DNA of 30,009 nt, taken from Planctomycetota bacterium (GTDB lineage Bacteria > Planctomycetota > Phycisphaerae > Sedimentisphaerales > Anaerohalosphaeraceae). Below, piece after piece: positions 8,942 through 15,175 of the stretch (position 1 is the first letter of the stretch; each line of letters opens with the position of its first letter). Location: assembly GCA_019456245.1 (NCBI GenBank), contig VRUF01000009.1, positions 1 through 30,009 on the forward strand, written 5' to 3'. Under the pieces are notes generated by a model, which did not search any database, was not told the origin of the DNA, and saw nothing but the letters and a program-made list of their open reading frames with translations. The translations under genes were made by a program, and so were the position numbers.

Positions 8942-9633
8942 TTCCCAAACATGGTGAGCTGATCACCGCTTTTTACTTCTGATTTCGACCCACCATGAGT
9001 TTTAATTGGCTTCAATTGATCTATACTGGAATACCACTTGTTGGCATACTGCCAGTTATGAAATCCTTCGTCAGTGGATATGTCTGTCTCATGTCGAAGG
9101 CTGTCTGCGTGAAGCAAGTAGCCTGAAATATCGTGAATAGCGAAATTGGTGAAAGCTATACGTAGTGCTCTAAGATCAACGTCAACTCCAAACAACCTGG
9201 CATTTGGTGCCTGCTTGTGAGCTGCCATCAGGAGCCGTCCGGTTCCCACACATGGATCGAGGACATTGACCTTGTCCTTGGTTTCTCCTATGGTCATGGC
9301 AGCCATTGATTCAGCCACGTTCATCGGAGTAAGGAATAGGCCTTGGCGCTGCACTTGCGAAGGGCCTACCACTTTGTCCAGGTACATCTCTCCCAGATGA
9401 TCATAATAGTCTGACCGCAGTTTTTCAGGGTCATAGGTATTCATCAGCCTGTCAGCCAGTCTGCTGTCCTCAAACAGCCACTCGAACTTGTGGTCTAGCT
9501 GATGAATCAGACTCCCGCAGTTATCCGTGGCCAGGAAGTCAATAAAGTGATCCCAGGCTTCGTACCTATCATGAAACTTCTCAGTAAGTAAATCATACAT
9601 ATGCTCCAGCATCTTTCGAACTTCTTGTTTCAT
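8938..9633 (-). CDS. N6-methylase-like protein lacking motif IV
   Basis: A 231-residue protein with an HsdM-like core. It has the LFLTPMNVAESMA segment (99-111), like the conserved start of type I methylases, and the SAM-binding motif LDPCVGTGRLL (125-135). The acidic GVDVDLRALRIA follows (149-160), then LLHADSLR (173-180). The catalytic motif NPPY/F that should come next is missing; the nearest place reads YANKWY (196-201). The protein therefore probably binds SAM or DNA without ordinary adenine methylation, or it belongs to an element-borne family with a changed active site. It is coupled to the winged-helix and primase genes. The start at 9633 is the first ATG, with another possible at about residue 12. 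Confidence 0.75.
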   Translation of the reverse strand: MKQEVRKMLEHMYDLLTEKFHDRYEAWDHFIDFLATDNCGSLIHQLDHKFEWLFEDSRLADRLMNTYDPEKLRSDYYDHLGEMYLDKVVGPSQVQRQGLFLTPMNVAESMAAMTIGETKDKVNVLDPCVGTGRLLMAAHKQAPNARLFGVDVDLRALRIAFTNFAIHDISGYLLHADSLRHETDISTDEGFHNWQYANKWYSSIDQLKPIKTHGGSKSEVKSGDQLTMFGK

Positions 9634-9680
9634 TTTGCTTACGTAGAATCACCCCTTCCGTACTTAGGCTATCCATTATT

Positions 9681-9896
9681 CTAAGCCTCTCCATTGTTTC
9701 TCATTCCTCTTATTTCAGCATCCAGCTTGTCAATTTTCTGATGCACTATTTCCAGGGAGGATTTTATTTCATCGACATCTGCGCTTTGCTTTGCGGTAAT
9801 TGCAAGATTCTTTATTACTCGGTCTTCAGTGCTCCAAATAGCCTGTTGTATTAAATCGAGCCTCGATGCCAAATCTTCAAGGGTCATTTCAGCCAT
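9681..9896 (-). CDS. Short helical protein, first gene of the minus-strand operon
   Basis: A 71-residue protein when started at the MAEMTLEDLA methionine. A longer frame reaches 9950, but it would run into the divergent radC leader and begins with an unlikely asparagine/lysine-rich stretch. The protein is predicted helical with heptad-like spacing (DEIKSSLEIVHQKIDKLDAEI, split over about residues 40-62), so a short coiled coil is likely. No family is recognised. It is the first gene of the minus-strand operon, 47 bases upstream of the methylase-like gene. It could be a small regulator or a partner subunit; nothing in the sequence decides this. Confidence 0.5.
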   Translation of the reverse strand: MAEMTLEDLASRLDLIQQAIWSTEDRVIKNLAITAKQSADVDEIKSSLEIVHQKIDKLDAEIRGMRNNGEA

Positions 9897-9988
9897 AATA
9901 CAGTCGTGGTAATTCTTGTTTTTATACTTTGTGTAACTCGAGAGTGACAAAGTTTATAAGTCGGGCAGTTTTTCACTTCTTATACAAA

Positions 9989-10654
9989 ATGGGCAATACA
10001 GGATTGGTAGCCAAGTTCCTCAAGAACGGCTTTTACAATTGTGAAGACGTGGAGATCATCGAACTGCTGCTAAGACTTCATCTCGATACTCTTGACTATC
10101 GTTTCGAGGCCCAAGTGCTCCTTGATCACTATGGCAGTTTGTCCAAGGTGATTGATGCTGCCGCAGATACTCCCTTCGACGGTTCACCCATCAGGAATGA
10201 TTATCGCCTCGGACTAAGACTTCCTCACGAGATAGCCAACAGATACCTGTTTGACAGATTGAAGCAGAAACCCCTGGTCGGATCGCCAGAGTCTGTTGTG
10301 GATTATCTCACACACTCAATGAAAGGGCTAAAAAGAGAACATTTCAAGGTGTTGTACTTGGATGGCATGAACAGACTTATAGCAGATGAAGACGTTTCCA
10401 CCGGAACAGTTGGCCAGGCAATGGTCTATCCTCGTGAGGTTATGAAGTCCGCTTTAAGGCATAGTGCGGCAGGACTCATACTTGCCCACAATCATGTTTC
10501 TGGGAATCCCAAGCCAAGCCAGGATGATATCAGGATAACCGAGAAACTAAGTAATGCGGCAAGCCTGTTCGACATTGTTGTTCATGATCATATCCTCATA
10601 GGTGGAAACAGTTATTTCAGCTTTGCTGATAAAGGGCTGATTCAGAAGGCCTAA
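9989..10654 (+). CDS. radC: RadC family JAB-domain protein
   Basis: A member of the RadC/DUF2466 family, common on plasmids, prophages and integrative elements; despite its name it has no proven repair function. The N-terminal helix-hairpin-helix-like region (FLKNGFYNCEDVEIIELLL, about 8-26) is followed by the MPN/JAB domain. Its metal-binding signature is intact: ILAHNHVSGNPKPSQDD has HxH, then S and D in the usual spacing. The C-terminus ends YFSFADKGLIQKA. I chose the ATG at 9989 because the family normally begins just before that helix; the frame extends to a TTG at 9929, which would overlap the divergent gene. No Shine-Dalgarno site precedes either. Two 3' remnants of related genes lie downstream (11326-11361 and 12085-12156). 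Confidence 0.9.
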   Translation: MGNTGLVAKFLKNGFYNCEDVEIIELLLRLHLDTLDYRFEAQVLLDHYGSLSKVIDAAADTPFDGSPIRNDYRLGLRLPHEIANRYLFDRLKQKPLVGSPESVVDYLTHSMKGLKREHFKVLYLDGMNRLIADEDVSTGTVGQAMVYPREVMKSALRHSAAGLILAHNHVSGNPKPSQDDIRITEKLSNAASLFDIVVHDHILIGGNSYFSFADKGLIQKA

Positions 10655-10667
10655 TCAAATATAGAAG

Positions 10668-10943
10668 ATGGTGACCGATTACCAATTGCGGAGGGCTGTA
10701 ACGTCTTTGGCATACAGGAGAAAATTGCTCGACGGAATGGAAGAACTAGAAGACATAGTTCGGAAGTATCTGGTTGACCACGATTTCAGCATAATCAGAA
10801 TTGGTGGCTATGATGTATTAGCTGAGAACGGCCAGATCATGTTGGCCGAAGCACCTATGGTGGATGTGAGCCAATTACACCTGCCGCTTTATGCGGCTCA
10901 CGATAATGAAAAAGATAGATCAGAAGCACGTAACCTGGACTGA
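10668..10943 (+). CDS. Small conserved element protein, copy A
   Basis: A 91-residue protein I do not recognise. It begins MVTDYQLRRAVTSLAYRRK and continues with an acidic helix (GMEELEDIVRKYL) and the beta-rich FSIIRIGGYDVLAENGQIM. It starts 13 bases after the radC stop and is followed by DUF2958, so it belongs to an element backbone operon. A paralog at 12157-12396 shares the whole core, with differences mainly in the first 15 and last 25 codons. Bases 10713-10814 are identical to 12202-12303, while the codons before that differ at most wobble positions. The small size and conserved hydrophobic pattern suggest a regulatory or DNA-associated role, but no motif proves it. Confidence 0.7.
   Translation: MVTDYQLRRAVTSLAYRRKLLDGMEELEDIVRKYLVDHDFSIIRIGGYDVLAENGQIMLAEAPMVDVSQLHLPLYAAHDNEKDRSEARNLD
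10713..10858 (+). repeat. Duplicated segment, copy A (partner at 12202-12347)
   Basis: The first 102 bases (10713-10814) match 12202-12303 perfectly at an offset of 1489 bases. The following 44 bases have only a few substitutions. The sharp left edge inside the coding frame, with divergent synonymous codons before it, is the mark of a recent gene-conversion tract rather than a simple duplication. Confidence 0.85.
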
Positions 10944-10958
10944 GGTAGGAGGGATTCG

Positions 10959-11288
10959 ATGAACCTGCTGCCAGACGAAATCATAAGGAAGCTACCGACT
11001 TTATACGAGCAGGAAAACCTCGGAGCAGACGCCATCGCCTATGTGAAGTACTTCACACCCGATTCGAGTTGGACCTGGTACGCCACTGAATTCGACGGTA
11101 AGGACACATTCTTCGGTCTCGTGGATGGATTCGAGAAAGAACTCGGATATTTCAGCCTCTTGGAACTGAAGGCCGCGCATGGTCCGCTGGGGCTTCCCAT
11201 CGAACGTGACCTGTACTGGAATCCAAAGACGCTCAGAGAGATCAGCCCGGAGCTGTTTGGAGGACCAGATAGGGATTATACTCTTTAG
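10959..11288 (+). CDS. DUF2958 domain protein
   Basis: A 109-residue protein matching the DUF2958 pattern closely: an N-terminal LLPDEIIRKLPTLYEQE, then AYVKYFTPDSSWTWYATEFD, FFGLVDGFEKELGYFS, and a C-terminal GPLGLPIERDLYW. The family is widespread on plasmids and integrative conjugative elements; its biochemical function is unknown. A strong Shine-Dalgarno site (GGAGG, about 8 bases before the ATG) supports the start. It follows copy A of the small element gene by 15 bases and is probably cotranscribed with radC. Length agrees with the family, so it is probably intact. Confidence 0.88.
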   Translation: MNLLPDEIIRKLPTLYEQENLGADAIAYVKYFTPDSSWTWYATEFDGKDTFFGLVDGFEKELGYFSLLELKAAHGPLGLPIERDLYWNPKTLREISPELFGGPDRDYTL

Positions 11289-11325
11289 GTGCCTCCTGAG
11301 CGATTGGAGGGGAAAAGGCCCAAGG

Positions 11326-11361
11326 AGTTTTCAACAGAGTGGGTTGATGGAGAAGGTATAG
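11326..11361 (+). pseudogene. radC 3' remnant 1
   Basis: The codons read SFQQSGLMEKV then stop, resembling the C-terminus of the intact RadC here (SFADKGLIQKA) at matching positions (S, F, G, L, K). No RadC coding sequence remains upstream: the DUF2958 stop is only 38 bases before it. The match is short, so this rests partly on the better second remnant at 12085-12156. The following 66 bases to the next gene hold nothing I can identify. Confidence 0.5.
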
Positions 11362-11427
11362 TCTATCCGCAAAAGTCTATAGGGAATCCCGAATAAAGAA
11401 AGACTTAATAATGACTGAAGTTTGGTC

Positions 11428-11718
11428 ATGGTAATGGTTTCGAGAATTGAGATAGATGTTAGAAATACAATAGCGCTTCTCCTTAGACAATTCCTGCAAC
11501 AATCGAAGGGGCAGAGGAAGTACTTATCAAGAGTGATAGAAGAATATATTTCTCAAGTACTATTCTATAATGAAAGTCAGTTAAGTAATCCTATAAAGTC
11601 AATTTTGGATAAATTCAATGGATTTCATCACTGGGGGAGTGCCACGCATAAGCCACTCTATACGTTAAGAGAGCTAAGAATAATAATGAATCTTCTAAAC
11701 GAAGAAGCCCCAAATTGA
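11428..11718 (+). CDS. Uncharacterised 96-residue helical protein
   Basis: I do not recognise this protein. It is mostly helical (NTIALLLRQFLQQSK and YLSRVIEEYISQVLFYN), with a central HHWGSATHKPLY segment and a final helix TLRELRIIMNLLNEE. The start is uncertain: TTG at 11422 and ATGs at 11428 and 11434 are all possible, and none has a clear Shine-Dalgarno site. The base composition is AT-richer than the neighbouring radC/DUF2958 genes. The last codons run into the stem of the hairpin at 11704-11729. It may be a stand-alone cargo gene between the two copies of the radC-small gene cassette. Confidence 0.5.
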   Translation: MVMVSRIEIDVRNTIALLLRQFLQQSKGQRKYLSRVIEEYISQVLFYNESQLSNPIKSILDKFNGFHHWGSATHKPLYTLRELRIIMNLLNEEAPN

Positions 11719-11729
11719 ATTGGGGCTTC
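11704..11729 (+). terminator. Hairpin terminator between convergent genes
   Basis: A perfect 10-bp stem (GAAGCCCCAA / TTGGGGCTTC) with a 6-base loop. It overlaps the stop codon of the plus-strand gene and faces the convergent gene at 11792-11992. There is no T-run on the plus side, and only TTCGTTT follows on the minus side. It may act in both directions, but weakly. Confidence 0.6.
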
Positions 11730-11747
11730 ACCGGCTAGTTTGTTGGC

Positions 11748-11776
11748 GTAATCTCGAGCATGCTCTCTAAGATTAC
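11748..11776. other. Hairpin with internal palindrome
   Basis: Seven-base arms GTAATCT and AGATTAC enclose the perfect palindrome GAGCATGCTC (11756-11765). The element lies just past the stop of the minus-strand gene at 11792-11992. It could be a second terminator or a protein-binding site. No T-run is present. Confidence 0.35.
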
Positions 11777-11791
11777 AGACCAATTCCTCTA

Positions 11792-11992
11792 TCAATCGTC
11801 ACCCCAATCAGAATCTACTTGCCCGTTCTGATCAATGCGCGTGACGATATGGACTGGAACAGGATCTGGTCCCTTATCCAAGTGGTCAACCACATCTACA
11901 TACGGTCCCTTATGCTGAATCTGGGTTAGATGGTCAGGGGTGCCAATATCGAAAGTCTGACCAGGGTTAATCTGTCCTAGAGACTTTTCCAT
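11792..11992 (-). CDS. Small acidic protein of unknown function (66 residues)
   Basis: A compact protein beginning MEKSLGQINPGQTFDIG and ending in an acidic tail (DSDWGDD). No domain is recognised. The middle (HKGPYVDVVDHLDKGPDPVPVHIVTRI) suggests several short beta strands. The start is supported by AAAGGGAG about 6 bases before the ATG at 11992. It is transcribed toward the plus-strand gene at 11428-11718, with hairpins between them. Its promoter region overlaps the degraded radC remnant, consistent with a gene inserted into an older radC copy. Confidence 0.6.
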   Translation of the reverse strand: MEKSLGQINPGQTFDIGTPDHLTQIQHKGPYVDVVDHLDKGPDPVPVHIVTRIDQNGQVDSDWGDD

Positions 11993-12084
11993 TGTTTCTC
12001 CCTTTCATTATGGGGTTTCGTGCGGACTTCACGGACTGATACGCATGAATCCTACATTTGTTCCATCCTGTTCAACGCGATACT

Positions 12085-12156
12085 CATGTAAACATCATTG
12101 TCGGCTGGAACGGGTATACCAGTTTTCAGAAGGAGGGGTTGATAAAGAAGGTTTGA
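12085..12156 (+). pseudogene. radC 3' remnant 2
   Basis: The frame reads HVNIIVGWNGYTSFQKEGLIKKV then TGA. Aligned without gaps to the C-terminus of the intact RadC (10584-10654 region), 11 of 23 residues are identical, including H, I, G, N, Y, SF and GLI-K. Upstream codons in the same frame are not RadC-like, and the catalytic HxH motif is gone, so only the 3' end survives. The TGA abuts the ATG of the small gene copy B at 12157. The order radC then small gene is the same as in the intact copy, so a whole cassette was duplicated and later lost most of its radC. Confidence 0.7.
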
Positions 12157-12396
12157 ATGGTAACTGACTACCAGCTCCTTCGGGCAGCGCAATCTTTGGC
12201 GTACAGGAGAAAATTGCTCGACGGAATGGAAGAACTAGAAGACATAGTTCGGAAGTATCTGGTTGACCACGATTTCAGCATAATCAGAATTGGTGGCTAT
12301 GATTTATTAGCTGAGAACGGTCAGATCAGGTTGGCCGAAGCACCGATGGTGCTTGCAGATCAGTTACGGCTTCCGCTGGAAATTGTTGGAGATTAA
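12157..12396 (+). CDS. Small conserved element protein, copy B
   Basis: A 79-residue paralog of the protein at 10668-10943. It begins MVTDYQLLRAAQSLAYRRK and shares the central 40 residues almost unchanged, then diverges after AEAPMV (LADQLRLPLEIVGD here). It is 12 residues shorter. It directly abuts the stop codon of a radC remnant, and a GAAGG lies about 5 bases before its ATG. Function unknown. Two intact copies of so small a protein suggest that both are under selection, perhaps as partners of a radC-linked function. Confidence 0.65.
   Translation: MVTDYQLLRAAQSLAYRRKLLDGMEELEDIVRKYLVDHDFSIIRIGGYDLLAENGQIRLAEAPMVLADQLRLPLEIVGD
12202..12347 (+). repeat. Duplicated segment, copy B (partner at 10713-10858)
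   Basis: Bases 12202-12303 are identical to 10713-10814 and the remaining 44 bases are nearly so. The 5' codons just before it (12157-12201) encode a similar peptide with largely different synonymous codons, so the identity begins abruptly. Confidence 0.85.
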
Positions 12397-12508
12397 GAAG
12401 AAGAGGAGATTTCTTCCGAGTGAACCCCTCTTCGCTCAATACCAACTTTTTAATCTTATATCTTACGAGAGCATTCTCTCGTTAGGGATGTGGTGGCACT
12501 GTGCTCGT

Positions 12509-12670
12509 CTACCCATCATCACTCCCAGTGTCATCACCCGTATCTATTTCCTGATCAATAGTAGGAGTAGCGTCCGATTCTGAAGGCTCAGACGGCCCCT
12601 CATAGCTTTTTCCAATATCTACACTCCCTTCGTCAATGCGTTCTCGTTCTTCATGCTCACGCTCGCTCAA
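12509..12670 (-). CDS. Acidic 53-residue miniprotein
   Basis: A very acidic, low-complexity protein: it starts LSEREHEERERIDEG and ends in IDTGDDTGSDDG, rich in D, E, S, T and G and probably disordered. The start is a TTG, supported by a strong AGGAAGGAG site about 8 bases upstream. It begins 43 bases after the stop of the DUF6338 membrane protein on the same strand, so the two probably form an operon. The acidic tail could act as a DNA mimic, as a charged partner of the membrane protein, or as an antitoxin-like regulator; none is proven. The reverse frame (12636-12821) has no supporting signals. Confidence 0.6.
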   Translation of the reverse strand: MSEREHEERERIDEGSVDIGKSYEGPSEPSESDATPTIDQEIDTGDDTGSDDG

Positions 12671-12713
12671 CTGGTATCTCCTTCCTGTTATCTTTGTTAC
12701 AAAGCACTTTCTC

Positions 12714-13310
12714 TTATTTTATGAATTGTATAAAACTGATTTCATCCCAAGGTACATAGACACCGCCGCTCCCACGGTGTTCTATCCATTTCTTTTTATT
12801 TACATAAAATGTCTTGTTTAAATATATGTCCCTGCCTATCTCAGGGTTCGCTCCGATGAACGCCTTTGAATCTAATTTTCCTCTTATTACCTTACCAGAT
12901 TTAAGTAGTATTTTCAGATAAACTTCCCTTTTCTGAAGATAAAAATAGTTGTCCCACGCTGAAGGCATGGACGAAATTGTCATCGATAACTTCTTTCTTA
13001 TCCATCGAGTGGAATGACTCCCAATGAAATTTACTCCAATCGCAGAAGTGATTGGGCTTATCACAAGGAGAACTGATAGTAAAAACCAGAACAATAAAGG
13101 AGAATCATTAAGAAGGGTCGATTCTGCCAGTAAAAAAAATGCCCACCCCCAAATAGCCAAGTTAATGGATCCGTAAGTCAAAGTCTGAATTAAAAACCTC
13201 GTTCCCTCGGTAGTCTGACGAGGTCTGATCACTCCCATGAAGGCAGTGCATATAAACCCTGGTACAAAAAACACTATAGCAATGAAGAGCCCTTCTAGCG
13301 TTGTTGGCAT
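12714..13310 (-). CDS. DUF6338-like membrane protein
   Basis: A 198-residue protein with three predicted membrane helices: about 8-28 (FIAIVFFVPGFICTAFMGVI), 42-62 (TYGSINLAIWGWAFFLLA) and 72-94 (LLFWFLLSVLLVISPITSAI). A soluble C-terminal domain of beta strands follows (VYLKILLKSGKVIRGKLD ... GVYVPWDEISFIQF). This layout matches the DUF6338 family, whose function is unknown. I infer that the C-terminal domain is a cytosolic beta-barrel-like sensor or binding domain. A better Shine-Dalgarno (AGGAGAT) lies upstream of an out-of-frame ATG at 13336 that would encode a 13-residue leader overlapping this start, so initiation may be coupled. The acidic miniprotein gene follows downstream. Confidence 0.72.
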   Translation of the reverse strand: MPTTLEGLFIAIVFFVPGFICTAFMGVIRPRQTTEGTRFLIQTLTYGSINLAIWGWAFFLLAESTLLNDSPLLFWFLLSVLLVISPITSAIGVNFIGSHSTRWIRKKLSMTISSMPSAWDNYFYLQKREVYLKILLKSGKVIRGKLDSKAFIGANPEIGRDIYLNKTFYVNKKKWIEHRGSGGVYVPWDEISFIQFIK

Positions 13311-13456
13311 TTTGTCCCGCTTGACTTACATGGCATAGTGAATTGGATCTCCTCTCAAATTTAATGATCGATTGGAAGAGCATCAACCCATATCCCCCAA
13401 GTAATAGTCTCCGGTCTCAAGCGCAACAAGCACACTAAGCGCACAGAGCAAACGCC

Positions 13457-13486
13457 CCCTTCGACACTGAAGGGTATGTTCCCTTC
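13457..13486 (+). promoter_or_regulatory. Competing hairpin leader
   Basis: Three segments alternate: CCCTTC (13457-13462), GAAGGG (13469-13474) and CCCTTC (13481-13486), each with a 6-base loop. The middle segment can pair with either neighbour, so two exclusive hairpins are possible, as in attenuators. An AAGGA and the ATG of a short broken frame follow at 13503. The segments are short, so this may be chance. Confidence 0.3.
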
Positions 13487-13502
13487 AAGAAAGGAACCTA
13501 AC

Positions 13503-13686
13503 ATGAACAATCCATTTGATCCAGATAGAATCGAATCCTTTATGGAGCAGATGGCTCACTGAGAAAATCAAAGGTCATGTTAAATCTAGAAAAACTGGAT
13601 GATGAAGAAGTATTGACTACGTCCCCTTGGGACAAGGCTTGAGATTTTTCAGGGAGTATTTGGAGTATGTGGTTGGGATCTTGTAA
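13503..13686 (+). pseudogene. Degraded small gene ending in the 24-codon repeat (copy a)
   Basis: An ATG with a nearby AAGGA starts MNNPFDPDRIESFMEQMAH then stop. After a shift to the next frame the reading continues (LTEKIKGHVKSRKTG), passes two TGA codons and ends DYVPLGQGLRFFREYLEY... stop at 13686. The last part (13615-13686) is closely related to 16167-16238 and 18358-18441. I read this as a small gene broken by one frameshift and stop codons; the family is not recognised. Confidence 0.5.
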
Positions 13687-13736
13687 CTCTAGGATTAAAG
13701 AAATTTAGGCAAACAACCGAATGAACAGACAAGTGT

Positions 13737-15152
13737 TCAAGCAAATGGGATATGGCGCAAGCGAGAAATAATATGCTGTTTTATATCTTCCCTTCTCCCT
13801 AATGAAACAATATCTGGGAAAAGCACATAGAGTCGCAATATATAAAGAAAATGATCAGAAAGGATTTTCATTAGCGAGTTATCCATTTCCATTATGGTCC
13901 TTGGCTCATCATTATCTTCTTTTATGAAGATTGATCTTCCAAGTTGCTCATAATGACTCTCTTTTGGATCTAACATTTCGGATACTGGCATTCTACTACC
14001 CATCGAAGTTATCGAGTTTATGGGAATTTCAACAACTTCCCAAAGGTCTTCAGGAATATCATATCTCTTTGCTAAATCCGGTATGAGACTTTCCAACTCG
14101 TTGACCATTGAAGCAAATCCCTGCTGATGATCACGAGTCCCGAGATGCTCATAAGATACAATTGCCTTAGGAGGCTGCCTATATAGTATAGAATCTGCTT
14201 TTATTTTCAGAATCCTATCATTATTTCTTATCTGTTTTATCTTCTCGAGTATGAAATGATCGTTAAAATCGCGCCATGCTCCATTTTCAATCTTATCTTG
14301 AATTACAGATTTTGTGCAATCGAGATCATCATCTAATAATGCCATAATTAGGTCTTGAAGAATTTTTTCAATACCAGAAGTTGTCTTATGATAAACGATT
14401 TGCTTGTATTGAAAATACCGAGAGATTAAGAAGTGATCAGCAGCTGCCAAAGCCTTATAAGGAAGGCACAACCTATTATTTTTACCGCCGACTGTAAACT
14501 GGCTAATTAAGTAATTAATATCATGTAAGCCGTAAGGAAGGGCTGTTAGGTGAGCAGTACGTAGTAAATAATCAATGCGGTCTGCGTCTAAATCGGAGTT
14601 GAGAAGACTAGGGAAACGAACTTCGGGACTATGAGGTCTTAGTAATTCGGAAATTAACTTGGCGCTAATATTTTCAGAATCTAACACTTGGTTTATGCCT
14701 GGATCTTTGAGTATTATTTGCCTGCCAAGCCTATCATGGGAATAATATTCTTGGATTGAATGACCGTTTCTATGAGAATTAGAATTTATTGTCTGCAATG
14801 TGTAGTAATTACTTACGGATTTTTCCATAACATGAGAAAATGGATAATGGCCAATATCATGGAGTAGTGCTGCCAGTCGATAATATTGGATCTCGTCTTC
14901 TGATATACCCAAACTTTTATTTTTCATTCTTAACGAATTGAGTATGCGTCCAGCGATGTGGCACGTACCAATAGAATGGGTCAACCGAGAACACTCAGCG
15001 CTGGGGTAAACGTAATGAATTAAACCCAGTTGTCTTATGTTACGAAGGCGTTGAAAGGTAGGAGTACGGATGATTTTGGTCTCGAGCTCACTAAGTCCTA
15101 TTAATCCATGAAGAGGATCAGATATATTTATATGGTGGTATCTACTGGACAA
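13737..15152 (-). CDS. HD-domain phosphohydrolase (dGTPase-like)
   Basis: A 471-residue HD-superfamily protein that probably hydrolyses nucleotides, most likely dNTPs. It begins SDPLHGLIGLSELETKII, then RLRNIRQLGLIHYVYPSAE and RLTHSIGTCH with H59. The HD pair is H98-D99 in LLHDIGHYPFSH, and the last metal ligand lies in NSDLDADRIDYLLRTA (about 186-200). This is the COG1078/YwfO-type layout, a group with dNTPases. The start is TTG at 15152; no ATG lies nearer the conserved N-terminus. It is 23 bases downstream of the Panacea/YwgA-like gene, so they form an operon. Bacterial dNTPases of this superfamily can defend against phage by depleting nucleotides; applying that here is inference. Confidence 0.85.
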   Translation of the reverse strand: MSSRYHHINISDPLHGLIGLSELETKIIRTPTFQRLRNIRQLGLIHYVYPSAECSRLTHSIGTCHIAGRILNSLRMKNKSLGISEDEIQYYRLAALLHDIGHYPFSHVMEKSVSNYYTLQTINSNSHRNGHSIQEYYSHDRLGRQIILKDPGINQVLDSENISAKLISELLRPHSPEVRFPSLLNSDLDADRIDYLLRTAHLTALPYGLHDINYLISQFTVGGKNNRLCLPYKALAAADHFLISRYFQYKQIVYHKTTSGIEKILQDLIMALLDDDLDCTKSVIQDKIENGAWRDFNDHFILEKIKQIRNNDRILKIKADSILYRQPPKAIVSYEHLGTRDHQQGFASMVNELESLIPDLAKRYDIPEDLWEVVEIPINSITSMGSRMPVSEMLDPKESHYEQLGRSIFIKEDNDEPRTIMEMDNSLMKILSDHFLYILRLYVLFPDIVSLGRREDIKQHIISRLRHIPFA

Positions 15153-15175
15153 TTAGCAAAATATCGATTATCAAA

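Larger units (their letters stand above)
13311..13736. other. Intergenic region between DUF6338 and HD genes
   Basis: This 426-base stretch holds no intact gene. It contains the promoter side of the DUF6338 gene, a three-segment hairpin array (13457-13486), a broken small reading frame (13503-13686) and one copy of the 24-codon repeat (13615-13686). I see no tRNA, CRISPR array or insertion sequence in it. Confidence 0.6.

Noticed and set aside
9929..9988. N-terminal extension of RadC from TTG 9929
   Set aside because: It has no ribosome site, would overlap the divergent gene's longer form, and the family begins near the ATG at 9989.
12353..12583. Plus-strand 76-codon frame after the small gene copy B
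   Set aside because: It overlaps copy B's end, has no ribosome site, and overlaps the well-supported minus-strand miniprotein.
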